From: Epilithonimonas mollis
GTDB taxonomy: Bacteria; Bacteroidota; Bacteroidia; Flavobacteriales; Weeksellaceae
Direction: 5' to 3'
Length of the DNA: 64,000 nucleotides
Assembly: GCF_900142325.1 (NCBI RefSeq)
Contig: NZ_FRAM01000003.1
Location: forward strand, 248,001-312,000
Shown here: one piece after another, positions 16,831 to 24,565 of the stretch
How positions within the stretch are numbered: position 1 is the first letter of the stretch
Layout: every line of letters begins with the position of its first letter
Program-made: the position numbers and the translations under genes
The notes under the pieces: model-generated
What the model was told of the DNA's origin: nothing
What the model saw: only the letters and a program-made list of their open reading frames with translations
The model's database searches: none

Positions 16831-17304
16831 ATGAAAACAAAAATCGGAATTACAGAACAAAACACAGAAGCTGTAGCGGAACAATTGGCAAAACTTTTAG
16901 CTGATGAAACCTTGCTCTACATCAAAACAAGAAATGCACACTGGAATGTAACGGGAGATAACTTCCATGCCAACCATATCTTTTTTGAAGAGCAATACAA
17001 ACAATTGGATGATATGATCGACAGCGTTGCGGAACGTATGCGAAAAATCGGACATTATGCTCCAGCTACGATGAAAATCTATCTGGAACTAACACATCTT
17101 ACAGAATACAGCGATAGAACCAATGACGGCTTGGGTTATATGAAAGATTTACTGGCTGACCACGAAAGCATTATCGAATTCCTTAGAGGAAACATCACAC
17201 CTTTTGCCGAAGAATTCAAAGATTACGGAACCAGCGATTTCATCACAGGATTGATGGAAACCCATGAAGAAATGGCCTGGATGATTCGTTCATACTTCAG
17301 ATAA
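16831..17304 (+). CDS. dps: Dps-family DNA-binding/ferritin-like protein
   Basis: 157 residues from the ATG at 16831, which begins the family-typical N-terminus; an upstream in-frame ATG at 16807 adds eight residues with no support. The ferroxidase signature is intact: KTRNAHWNVTGDNFHANHIFFEEQYKQLDDMIDSVAER in parts, ending RMRKIG. Dps dodecamers oxidise Fe2+ with H2O2 and store the iron, protecting DNA in stress or stationary phase. It lies between two regulatory systems, and its promoter carries the shared direct-repeat element, consistent with stress control. Confidence 0.93.
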   Translation: MKTKIGITEQNTEAVAEQLAKLLADETLLYIKTRNAHWNVTGDNFHANHIFFEEQYKQLDDMIDSVAERMRKIGHYAPATMKIYLELTHLTEYSDRTNDGLGYMKDLLADHESIIEFLRGNITPFAEEFKDYGTSDFITGLMETHEEMAWMIRSYFR

Positions 17305-17341
17305 TTTAAACCTGTGTTCATCAAAATCAGAAAAGGATAAT

Positions 17342-17349
17342 TATATTTG
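17342..17349 (+). promoter_or_regulatory. -7 element for the LytTR regulator gene
   Basis: TATATTTG matches TAnnTTTG, 25 nt before the ATG at 17374. No -33 TTG is visible. Confidence 0.5.
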
Positions 17350-17373
17350 TATACATCATAAATAACTACTCCT

Positions 17374-18069
17374 ATGAAAGCTCTGATTGTTGATGACAAC
17401 GATATCGCCAGAACTACTTTGGCACATCTGGCTAAACAGATCCCAAATCTTACGATAGAAAAAGAGTTTAACAATGCGATAGAAGCTTATCATCACCTGC
17501 AGACAAACCATGTGGATTTGATTTTTCTTGACATCGAAATGCCGGAAATGACAGGCATCGAACTCACGAAAAACCTTTCCGGGAAAGATACGCTCATCAT
17601 TTTCACAACCTCGAACAAAGACTATGCACTCGAAGCTTTCGAACTGAATATCGCCGATTATATCCTGAAACCAGTGATGCCTGCAAGATTTTTACAGGCA
17701 GTCAGCAAAGCACAGGCTATTCTCGAAAGCAGAAAAGATAAGGTGGAAATCACAAAAGATGAATTTATTTTCGTCCGGGATTCTAATATCACTAGGCGTC
17801 TGAAGCTCGACGATATTTTTTATGCCGAAGCAATGGGCGACTATGTTAAGTTTTATACAAAAGAGAAAATGTTTGCCATTCACGGAAAGATGAAAACCGC
17901 AGAAGAACGCTTGCCAAAAGAACATTTCATCAGGGTTCATCGCTCTTTCATTATCTCCGTCGGCAAGATAGACACACTCCAGGACGGCGGAATTATGATC
18001 AACGGAAAATTCATTCCCGTCGCAGATGCATACAGAAAAGCACTCAACACGAGAATGAATGTGTTTTAG
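17374..18069 (+). CDS. LytTR-family response regulator
   Basis: 231 residues. Receiver domain ~1-120 with MKALIVDDNDIARTTL, phosphoacceptor Asp53 in DLIFLDIEMPEM, the Thr in IIFTTS and Lys in ADYILKPV. C-terminal LytTR DNA-binding domain ~135-231 with DIFYAEAMGDYVKFYT and HFIRVHRSFIISVGKID. LytTR proteins bind direct repeats about 21 bp apart and usually activate. No kinase gene is adjacent in the LytS sense; the hybrid kinase gene begins 280 bp downstream. The promoters of dps, the bicupin and the hydrolase carry 21-bp direct repeats, so this is the first candidate regulator. Confidence 0.93.
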   Translation: MKALIVDDNDIARTTLAHLAKQIPNLTIEKEFNNAIEAYHHLQTNHVDLIFLDIEMPEMTGIELTKNLSGKDTLIIFTTSNKDYALEAFELNIADYILKPVMPARFLQAVSKAQAILESRKDKVEITKDEFIFVRDSNITRRLKLDDIFYAEAMGDYVKFYTKEKMFAIHGKMKTAEERLPKEHFIRVHRSFIISVGKIDTLQDGGIMINGKFIPVADAYRKALNTRMNVF

Positions 18070-18123
18070 TTTTAGTATTACAGTATTTATTTAGACTGGT
18101 CTGATCTGTCTGGAATTTATCCG

Positions 18124-18141
18124 GAGCCTGTCGAAGTGTCA
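18124..18141 (+). repeat. Fragment of interspersed repeat (GAGCCTGTCGAAGTG type)
   Basis: GAGCCTGTCGAAGTG at ~18124-18138 belongs to the same repeat type as the copy inside thrC (GAGCTTGCCGAAGGATCGAAG). I recognise this as a dispersed sequence in Bacteroidetes genomes. It is only a fragment here. Confidence 0.45.
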
Positions 18142-18263
18142 CCGCTTTTTTTTCATTACGAAAGAGATGAAGCCATCGATAGAACTCTTCAGCAATCGCA
18201 ATAAAAAAACAACTCCATTCAAGCTGGGCTGCAATATCCGAAGTTCCTGTTGCGACGCAAAAA

Positions 18264-18317
18264 TTCCCCTCCTTTGGAGGGGTGGCGAAAATTCAAAGAA
18301 TTTTTGACGGGGTGGTC
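18264..18317 (+). repeat. Interspersed palindromic element in intergenic DNA
   Basis: Two adjacent hairpins: CCCCTCC-TTT-GGAGGGG (18266-18282) and AAAATTC-AAA-GAATTTT (18288-18304), followed by GACGGGGTGG. I recognise this as a dispersed intergenic repeat in flavobacterial genomes. Located in the gap between the LytTR and hybrid kinase genes, where it could form an mRNA structure. Confidence 0.55.
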
Positions 18318-18349
18318 AATAACAATTTGATGCTAAGTACGACATACTT

Positions 18350-20572
18350 ATGAAAAAAATATCTTCAGTAATGAATAACAAGCGGTTCAGCTATTTTATC
18401 ATCCTCACATTTATTGCGGGTTCTGCGTTGTTGATAGTAGTTCAGATCAATTCTGCCAATAACACAAAATCGCTTATCCGGAATAACAACATGTTGCTGA
18501 ACGAGCTTCGTTCCAGCAATCATTTACGACAGATAGACCGCGATATTTTAGGAGTGGAAAGCAGAATCCGTGCATCCATAGCTACCAACGATACAACTCA
18601 CCTGAATGGCGTTGACCAGAAAATTGATGAAGTAGAAAACTTCCTGGATTCGATTTCGGAAGATAATCAGGATGCAGAACTGGAAAAACTGATCCACAGG
18701 CTCAGCATCCTGGCAATGGAAAAAAAATTGGTGAAAGAAAAATTGTTATTGCGCTACAATACTTTGGGAAATATGGATGACCAGACATCCATCGCTAATC
18801 CTAGAGCCAGAAAAATCTCCAATGAAATCACTGAGATCACCGCCAGAATATATGAAACGCGCCGAATGGATATGGTCAAGCTGAGCAAGCAAAGCGAGGA
18901 AATGGGTAGAAAAGCAAGATTGTATGATATTTCGATCTTGTTTTTACTGGTTTTAAGCGGCGGAATTGTAGGTTTTCATATTCTACGACAGTTCAAAAGA
19001 CAGCGTTTACTCATTGAAAAGCTGGATATTGCGGAGAAAAAAGCGTCAGCCGCGGCACAGACCAAAGAGAACTTCCTGGCCAATATGAGCCACGAAATCC
19101 GTACGCCTTTGAGTGGAATCTTAGGTTTTACCAATCTTTTGCAGAAAAGGCCTTTGGACGAAACATCATCCGAATTTGTATCATCGATTCAGCGGTCGGG
19201 CGAAAATCTGATGGCCATTATCAACGATATTTTAGATCTTTCAAAAATCGAAGCGGGAATGATGCGTATCACACCCGGTATTTTCAGCATCAATGGATTG
19301 GTCAATTCGGTAGAGACATTTTTTGTGGAACGAGCCAAAGAAAAAGGATTAACCATCTCCAGCAAAATCGATTCCTCAATCCCTGATACCTTGAATGGCG
19401 ATGCGACCAGACTGACTCAGATCCTTGTCAACCTCATCGGAAATGCTATCAAATTTACGCATCAGGGAAGTATTACTATTGACATTTACAATCAACAGCA
19501 AAACGAAGACGAAGCCGTTATAGGATTCAGAATCTCCGATACCGGAATAGGAATCGACAAAGAAAAGCTGAATGAAGTTTTCGAAAGATTCAACCAGGGC
19601 GAAGATTCTACCACCAGAAATTTTGGAGGAACGGGATTGGGCCTGTCCATCGTGAAAAGTCTGATCCAGCTGCAAAACGGAAATATCGAAGTGACAAGCG
19701 AACAGGGAAAAGGAACGACTTTCCATTTTTACATTCCTTACGGTATTGCAAAAGAACAGATTACAACAATCCCTTCTGTCAATACACAATATTTTAAAGA
19801 TAGATCAAATGCACCCCTGAAAGTTTTGGTTGTTGATGACAATGCCATCAATCAAAGTCTGATGAAACACCTGTTATCGCAATGGAACATTGATTTTGAC
19901 ATCGTCTCAAACGGTTTGGAAGCGGTGGAATATCTTCGGAACAATGCTTCTGATCTGGTTCTAATGGATATTCAGATGCCTCAGATGGACGGTTATGCTG
20001 CCACACAAAAGATCCGGGAAGAATTGAAACTGAAGATCCCCATCATCGCCATGACCGCACATGCTTTGGCCGGCGAACGCGAAAAATGCCTGAGCCGCGG
20101 CATGAACGAATATATTTCTAAACCGATAAAAGAGGAAGAATTATTTAAACTGATTTCCGGTTTCGGATTGCAAGAAAACGGTAAAAAGAATATAGAAACC
20201 GAAGAAACAGTCTCGTATTACAAAGTTATCGACCTCGCCTATATGAAATCCATCAGCAATGGTGATACAGATTTCGAAAAAACGGTTACCCAACAGTTTT
20301 TAGACAAAGTTTCGACGCATTTACAGGAACTGAAATCAGCGTATGACCATAAAGATTTCAAATTACTGAAACTGCGGGCACATGATTTGAAATCGAGTGT
20401 TGCCATTATGGGATTATTGCCTTTGTTAGAAGAAAAACTGAATAATCTGGAATTAACCAACGAGGAGAACACAACTTCAAAACGCGCTTTGGAAGACACA
20501 GAACGTATTTTGCTAAAATCTCTTTATGAAGCCAAGCTGTTTTTGACATCCATCACAGAATCCATTAATTAG
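18350..20572 (+). CDS. Hybrid sensor histidine kinase with receiver and HPt domains
   Basis: 740 residues. Transmembrane helix 1 at ~13-34, a helical periplasmic sensor of ~155 residues with no named domain that I recognise, and helix 2 at ~193-212. Then HisKA with phosphoacceptor His248 (NMSHEIRTPLSGILG), HATPase_c with ILVNLIGNAIKFT, DTGIGIDKEKL and FGGTGLGLSIV, a receiver domain with Asp540 (LVLMDIQMPQMDGY), and a C-terminal HPt with His678 (LRAHDLKSSVAIMG). The His-Asp-His layout needs a separate output regulator; the LytTR protein encoded just upstream is a candidate. The ABM-domain gene begins 13 bp downstream. Confidence 0.93.
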   Translation: MKKISSVMNNKRFSYFIILTFIAGSALLIVVQINSANNTKSLIRNNNMLLNELRSSNHLRQIDRDILGVESRIRASIATNDTTHLNGVDQKIDEVENFLDSISEDNQDAELEKLIHRLSILAMEKKLVKEKLLLRYNTLGNMDDQTSIANPRARKISNEITEITARIYETRRMDMVKLSKQSEEMGRKARLYDISILFLLVLSGGIVGFHILRQFKRQRLLIEKLDIAEKKASAAAQTKENFLANMSHEIRTPLSGILGFTNLLQKRPLDETSSEFVSSIQRSGENLMAIINDILDLSKIEAGMMRITPGIFSINGLVNSVETFFVERAKEKGLTISSKIDSSIPDTLNGDATRLTQILVNLIGNAIKFTHQGSITIDIYNQQQNEDEAVIGFRISDTGIGIDKEKLNEVFERFNQGEDSTTRNFGGTGLGLSIVKSLIQLQNGNIEVTSEQGKGTTFHFYIPYGIAKEQITTIPSVNTQYFKDRSNAPLKVLVVDDNAINQSLMKHLLSQWNIDFDIVSNGLEAVEYLRNNASDLVLMDIQMPQMDGYAATQKIREELKLKIPIIAMTAHALAGEREKCLSRGMNEYISKPIKEEELFKLISGFGLQENGKKNIETEETVSYYKVIDLAYMKSISNGDTDFEKTVTQQFLDKVSTHLQELKSAYDHKDFKLLKLRAHDLKSSVAIMGLLPLLEEKLNNLELTNEENTTSKRALEDTERILLKSLYEAKLFLTSITESIN

Positions 20573-20585
20573 CACCATTTTCATC

Positions 20586-21137
20586 ATGGAAACCCAAGGG
20601 GCATCAGTCGTCATCACACATCACATCCTGGACGGAAAACAAGCAGAATATGAAACATGGCTGGACGAAATATTACCCGTTGCCAAAAATGCCGACGGGT
20701 TTATCGACTGGCAGGTTGTGCGGCCAATTCCAAATCTCACCTTTGTTTACACAGTCATCATCCGATTCGATACCATTGAAAATCTCAAAAACTGGATGGA
20801 GTCTGATGCCCGGAAAAAGCTGATCGACAAAGCGCATCCGTTATTCACAAAAGAGGATAACTACGAAATCAAATCCGGTCTGGATTTTCTTTTCTACGGT
20901 GAAAAGGCTGATATCAAAACACCCGTTCGCTGGAAACAGTATCTGGCCACTTGGTCCGTCATATTTCCTTTGTCTATTCTGATGCAGCTGGTATTGCTGC
21001 CATTTTTGAGACAGCTTGATCTCCCTGCCAATCGGTATCTGGACACCTTTATAAGTACAGGATGCCTGGTTTTTCTGGTGATTTTTGTGGTAATGCCGAA
21101 TTACACAAAGCTGATTAGGAAATGGCTGTTTAAGTAA
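20586..21137 (+). CDS. ABM-domain protein with C-terminal membrane helices
   Basis: 183 residues. Residues 1-95 form an antibiotic-biosynthesis-monooxygenase-like domain (SVVITHHILDGKQAEYETWLDEIL, then DWQVVRPI and YTVIIRFDTIENLKNWM), a ferredoxin-like fold found in small oxygenases and heme-degrading enzymes. It is followed by two predicted transmembrane helices (~117-137 and ~150-172). I recognise this ABM plus two-helix design as a known but uncharacterised arrangement. The gene starts 13 bp after the hybrid kinase, so they are probably co-transcribed. No catalytic residues can be assigned; a sensory or membrane-anchored oxygenase role is conjecture. Confidence 0.78.
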   Translation: METQGASVVITHHILDGKQAEYETWLDEILPVAKNADGFIDWQVVRPIPNLTFVYTVIIRFDTIENLKNWMESDARKKLIDKAHPLFTKEDNYEIKSGLDFLFYGEKADIKTPVRWKQYLATWSVIFPLSILMQLVLLPFLRQLDLPANRYLDTFISTGCLVFLVIFVVMPNYTKLIRKWLFK

Positions 21138-21231
21138 TCATTTTCCAACATCATATTTTACAATCATTGAACCTTTTTCAATGATTTTTTTGTTATAAAG
21201 TTCAAGTGTGAGTGATTGTATAATTGAAATT

Positions 21232-21412
21232 TTTTCTGTTTTGGTTGTGCAGGTCAGATTATACCTAAACAGATTCCTGTTTGCGTTCCGCAGTTTAGAT
21301 TAGACTTTCTCGGATTCCTGTTTGAGTTCCGCAGTTTAGATTAGACCTTCACAGATTTCTGTTTTAATTCCGCAGGTCAGATTAAGCTTAAGCAGATTTC
21401 TGTTTTGGTTAC
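21232..21412 (+). repeat. 41-bp tandem repeat array, about 4.4 copies
   Basis: Four head-to-tail 41-bp units start at 21232, 21273, 21314 and 21355, with a partial fifth from 21396. Each contains TTCTGTTT or TCCTGTTT near its start, then CCGCAG (TGTGCAG in the first) and AGATTA. Units 2 and 3 are nearly identical; units 1 and 4 differ more. There are no unique spacers, so this is a minisatellite-like array and not CRISPR. It lies in the 427-bp gap upstream of the bicupin promoter. Confidence 0.8.
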
Positions 21413-21452
21413 TATCAGGTATTTTTCTTTCAATAATTTTAAATAGTCTAAT

Positions 21453-21520
21453 CTCAACGATTCATTTTGCCCATTCACCGAAAACAACTTCATTACTGAA
21501 CGATTCCGAAGTAGCTTTAC
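21453..21520 (+). promoter_or_regulatory. Direct-repeat operator and promoter of the bicupin gene
   Basis: Half-sites CTCAACGA (21453-21460) and TTCACCGA (21474-21481) are 21 bp apart with TTCATTTTGCCCA between them. A -7-like box TAGCTTTA starts at 21512. CTTTAC is 39 bp from the C of the second half-site, exactly as upstream of dps. The sequence GTAGCTTTACCATAG here is identical to that in front of the alpha/beta hydrolase gene. Confidence 0.62.
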
Positions 21521-21564
21521 CATAGAAATTAAGAGCAATAAATAATTAATCACTAAAAATTAAT

Positions 21565-22614
21565 ATGATGAACCCAGAAAACCTAAGCTTCAAATACGAA
21601 TTGGAAAAAAAAGCACCACGCACCAATGATGGCGGAACAACAAGAGGAGCATCTGTAAAAGAGTTTCCTGCTTCCATAGGCATTGCAGGCGTTTCTATGA
21701 GACTGCAGCCGGGAAGCATGAGAGAGCTGCACTGGCACGCCAACGCCGCCGAGTGGGCTTATGTGATTTCCGGAAAGGTGCGCACCACGATTATTCATCC
21801 TGACGGACACAGCTATACCGATAACTTTGAACCCGGAGATGTATGGTATTTTCCAAAAGGTTACGGCCACTCGATCCAGGCGACAGGAACGGAAGAATGT
21901 CACTTCATTCTGATTTTCGATAACGGAAATTTTTCTGAGGATCACACGTTCAGTGTAACGGATTTTGTTTCAAGTGTCCCTCCTGAAATTGTGGCTCAGA
22001 ATCTGGGTATAACCCTGGAAGAAGTGGCGGCATTACCTCAGAAAGAAGCCTATTTCGCAGCCGGTGTTGTTCCGGATGAACTGTCATCCGTAGCCTTGGC
22101 AAGGCCTGATGAATCTGATATCGAACTGACAAGTTTCCACCGTTATCCTTTGCATGCCCAACAGCCAAGAATCATTCCTGGTGGTGGTCTGCAGAGATTG
22201 GTAACTAGTAAGGAATTTCCAATTAGTACCACCATGGCAGGTTCTGTTTTGGAACTTCAGCCGGGTGCTTTGAGAGAAATGCACTGGCATCCGAATGCGG
22301 ATGAATGGCAGTATTTCATTTCCGGACAGGCGGAGATGTCGGTTTTCCTGGCAGAATCTACAATCGTCACAGAACAGTTCAGGGCAGGAGATGTCGGTTA
22401 TGTGCCGATGGGAGCTGGGCATTATATTAAAAATACTGGCGACACGGTTTGCAAAGTGCTCATTGGCTTCAACAGTGGTGTTTATGAATCCATTGATTTG
22501 AGCGAATGGCTGGCCGGAAATCCTAAAGATGTTGTCGAAACGAATTTCGGTTTGAAAGGAGGGGAAATCGAAAAATTCCCTGGTGAAAAGGTATTCATCC
22601 AACCTGCTAAATAA
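21565..22614 (+). CDS. Bicupin, oxalate decarboxylase family
   Basis: 349 residues with two cupin domains. Cupin 1 (~45-150) has LHWHANAAEWAYVISGKVR and GDVWYFPKGYGHSIQ; cupin 2 (~225-325) has MHWHPNADEWQYFISGQAEM and GDVGYVPMGAGHYIKN. Each carries the H-x-H...E...H metal set. OxdC enzymes use Mn to convert oxalate to formate and CO2 in the cytoplasm. No signal peptide is seen. Whether the lid residues for decarboxylase activity are present cannot be judged, so another small-acid bicupin is possible. First of four tightly spaced genes (to the DsbA-like gene), driven by the shared direct-repeat promoter. ATG codons at 21565 and 21568 are both possible. Confidence 0.85.
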   Translation: MMNPENLSFKYELEKKAPRTNDGGTTRGASVKEFPASIGIAGVSMRLQPGSMRELHWHANAAEWAYVISGKVRTTIIHPDGHSYTDNFEPGDVWYFPKGYGHSIQATGTEECHFILIFDNGNFSEDHTFSVTDFVSSVPPEIVAQNLGITLEEVAALPQKEAYFAAGVVPDELSSVALARPDESDIELTSFHRYPLHAQQPRIIPGGGLQRLVTSKEFPISTTMAGSVLELQPGALREMHWHPNADEWQYFISGQAEMSVFLAESTIVTEQFRAGDVGYVPMGAGHYIKNTGDTVCKVLIGFNSGVYESIDLSEWLAGNPKDVVETNFGLKGGEIEKFPGEKVFIQPAK

Positions 22615-22625
22615 ATATTTTGCTG

Positions 22626-23312
22626 ATGGAAGCTCAGTCTTATGTATCAATTCGTCAAATCAGGAATCAGGAGAAACTGGCGATATTTCTCGCTTTGATC
22701 GCAGGCTATATTGATGCGACAGGATTGATAAAATGGAAAACTTATGTTTCCTTTATGAGTGGTAATACCACACAATTGGGAGCAGCTTTCTTCAGTGACA
22801 AATTTGGAACCGTCATCACATCCTTTACGGTTATCGCCGGGTTTTTTATAGGAATCTACGCAGGAACCTGCCTGTCCTTATGGAAACAGAATAAGAACCC
22901 AATATTAATATTTTGCTTAGTTTCCGGGAATCTGATTTTCTATTCAATTATTGATTATTTTTATAATATCAATAGTGTATTATCCATTTCGATTGTAGGA
23001 TTTGCAATGGGATTGATGAATACGATTGTTACTTCGGTCGGAAACCAAAAGGTAAATACCGACTTCGTGACGGGAACTCTCAATAACCTGGCAAGAAATA
23101 CCGCAATGCTGACTATGACGAAAGATAAAGCAGAAAAAAAGGCATCCCGATCAAATGCGATTCATCTGCTGTTATTATGGATTGGATTTTTTTCAGGCGC
23201 TTTTGCCGCCCCTTTCCTACTCGATGATCTAGGAAAATGGACTTTGATCCTTCCAGCTTTATTACTAATAATTTGCGGATTATATATTTCAAAATTTAAC
23301 TCCAAAAACTAA
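22626..23312 (+). CDS. DUF1275 (YoaK-like) membrane protein
   Basis: 228 residues from the ATG at 22626, 11 bp after the bicupin gene; a TTG six bases upstream is less likely. About six transmembrane helices, with the family features LALIAGYIDATGLIKW, YVSFMSGNTTQLG and a later GLMNTIVTSVGNQKVNTDFVTGTL. DUF1275 proteins are inner-membrane proteins of unknown function. Placement within a run with a peroxiredoxin, a DsbA-like protein and a bicupin suggests a stress context. Confidence 0.85.
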   Translation: MEAQSYVSIRQIRNQEKLAIFLALIAGYIDATGLIKWKTYVSFMSGNTTQLGAAFFSDKFGTVITSFTVIAGFFIGIYAGTCLSLWKQNKNPILIFCLVSGNLIFYSIIDYFYNINSVLSISIVGFAMGLMNTIVTSVGNQKVNTDFVTGTLNNLARNTAMLTMTKDKAEKKASRSNAIHLLLLWIGFFSGAFAAPFLLDDLGKWTLILPALLLIICGLYISKFNSKN

Positions 23313-23317
23313 AAACG

Positions 23318-23779
23318 ATGTTACAGAAAAACGAAGTTGCACCAGGTTTTACATTATATGCAACGCCCGACCAGAAAATCACCCTTTCAGAATTCAAAGG
23401 GAAAAATGTGATCCTTGCTTTTTATCCGGCAGACTGGAGTCCGGTTTGCAGTGACCAGATGGCTTTATACAACGAAACCTTAAAATTTTTCAAACAATAT
23501 GATGCGGAGATTTTCGGAATCTCTGTGGACAGCAAATGGTGTCATTTGGCCTTTTCACAATCCCGGAATTTGCATTTCCCATTATTGGCAGATTTTGAAG
23601 AAAAAGGAGAAACCTCAAAAAAATATGGTGTCTATGACAGCGAAGAAGGTGAATGCAAACGTGCACTTTTCGTCATCAATAAAGAAGGCATCATCGCATG
23701 GAGTTACCTGTCACCAACAGCCATCAATCCTGGTGCAGACGGAATCTTAGACGCTTTAGAAACACTTAACACAAAATAA
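23318..23779 (+). CDS. Peroxiredoxin (AhpC/TSA family)
   Basis: 153 residues, no signal peptide, so cytoplasmic. Thioredoxin fold with the peroxidatic Cys44 in FYPADWSPVCSDQM, where Pro-x-x-x-(T/S)-x-x-Cys is retained as WSPVC. Other Cys residues occur in SKWCH and EGECK. Peroxiredoxins reduce H2O2 and organic peroxides using thiols. The arrangement of resolving Cys is not clear, so it may be an atypical or 1-Cys enzyme. It begins 5 bp after the DUF1275 gene and is followed after 2 bp by a DsbA-like gene that could be a redox partner. Confidence 0.9.
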   Translation: MLQKNEVAPGFTLYATPDQKITLSEFKGKNVILAFYPADWSPVCSDQMALYNETLKFFKQYDAEIFGISVDSKWCHLAFSQSRNLHFPLLADFEEKGETSKKYGVYDSEEGECKRALFVINKEGIIAWSYLSPTAINPGADGILDALETLNTK

Positions 23780-23781
23780 TT

Positions 23782-24297
23782 ATGTCACTAAAACCATCAG
23801 TCAGTGCAACTGACCATACTCAAGGCAACCTAACTGCCGATCTGGTTATCGTAGAATATGGCGATTATCAATGTCCGTATTGTGGCGCCGCTTATCCTGT
23901 TCTTAAAGAATTGATGAAAGAATTTGGGAGTCAGGTGAAATTTGTATTCAGAAATTTTCCGCTTTCGGAGATGCATCAGTATGCGAGAATTGCGGCAATT
24001 GCGGCGGAAGCTGCAAATCTTCAGGGGAAATTCTGGGAAATGCACGATGCAATTTATGAAAATCAAAGAGATTTGAATGAAAATCTGTTGATGAGATTAG
24101 CACAAGAATTAAAATTGAATATGCCTCAGTTTGAAAAAGATCTGGAAAGCACAAAACTAGCCGAAAAGGTAGATTCTGATTTTGAAAGCGGCGTGTTGAG
24201 TGGTGTGAACGGCACACCTTCTTTCTTCGTGAATGGAAATAAATTCAATGGAGGCGCGGAAGATCTGATCGGGCTATTAAGAGAGAATACTGTTTGA
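23782..24297 (+). CDS. DsbA-like thioredoxin-fold protein, cytoplasmic
   Basis: 171 residues. The active-site motif Cys31-Pro-Tyr-Cys34 sits in VEYGDYQCPYCGAAYPVL, the cis-Pro loop in GVNGTPSFFVNG (~145), with the helical DsbA insert between. No signal peptide is present, unlike true periplasmic DsbA, so it more likely acts in the cytoplasm as a disulfide reductase or with the upstream peroxiredoxin (2 bp spacing). Related domains are found in NhaA-associated thioredoxins. Last gene of the run; its 3' end abuts the operator of the hydrolase gene. Confidence 0.85.
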   Translation: MSLKPSVSATDHTQGNLTADLVIVEYGDYQCPYCGAAYPVLKELMKEFGSQVKFVFRNFPLSEMHQYARIAAIAAEAANLQGKFWEMHDAIYENQRDLNENLLMRLAQELKLNMPQFEKDLESTKLAEKVDSDFESGVLSGVNGTPSFFVNGNKFNGGAEDLIGLLRENTV

Positions 24298-24298
24298 T

Positions 24299-24388
24299 CC
24301 CAACGTTAGTTTTTGTCTGTTCAACGACAGTTTTTGCCTTTGCGACAGAAAAAACTGTGACATAGGTCCAAGTGTTTGTAGCTTTACC
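24299..24388 (+). promoter_or_regulatory. Direct-repeat operator and promoter of the alpha/beta hydrolase gene
   Basis: Half-sites CCCAACGT (24299-24306) and TTCAACGA (24320-24327) are 21 bp apart with TAGTTTTTGTCTG between. A further GTTTTTGCC copy starts at 24330, again 21 bp after the first GTTTTTGTC (24309). The -7-like box TAGCTTTA is at 24379-24386; CTTTAC is 60 bp (39+21) from the C of the second half-site. This matches the dps and bicupin promoters with one extra 21-bp register. Confidence 0.58.
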
Positions 24389-24493
24389 ATAGTTAAGTTA
24401 TGAAACGAGAAACAGATTCTGAGATCAGAAAATAAAATTTTAAGACAGGGAACGATTTTAACTTAGGTTAAGATGTAATAAATTTATCCAACC

Positions 24494-24501
24494 TACATTT
24501 G
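24494..24501 (+). promoter_or_regulatory. Second, constitutive-type -7 element for the hydrolase gene
   Basis: TACATTTG matches TAnnTTTG, 65 nt before the ATG at 24566 and downstream of the direct-repeat promoter. This suggests a housekeeping start in addition to the regulated one. No -33 TTG. Confidence 0.4.
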
Positions 24502-24565
24502 CTAAAGAATTAGAACAAAAAAATAATAAACAAATATTAATCACAAACAATTAAAAAAGTAAATT

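Noticed and set aside
21232-21412. 41-bp units considered as a CRISPR array
   Set aside because: Units are contiguous with no unique spacers, and no cas genes are nearby.
24400-24435. 11-codon ORF in the leader of the alpha/beta hydrolase gene (MKRETDSEIRK)
   Set aside because: Too short, and no feature such as a codon bias for one amino acid or a following terminator supports it.
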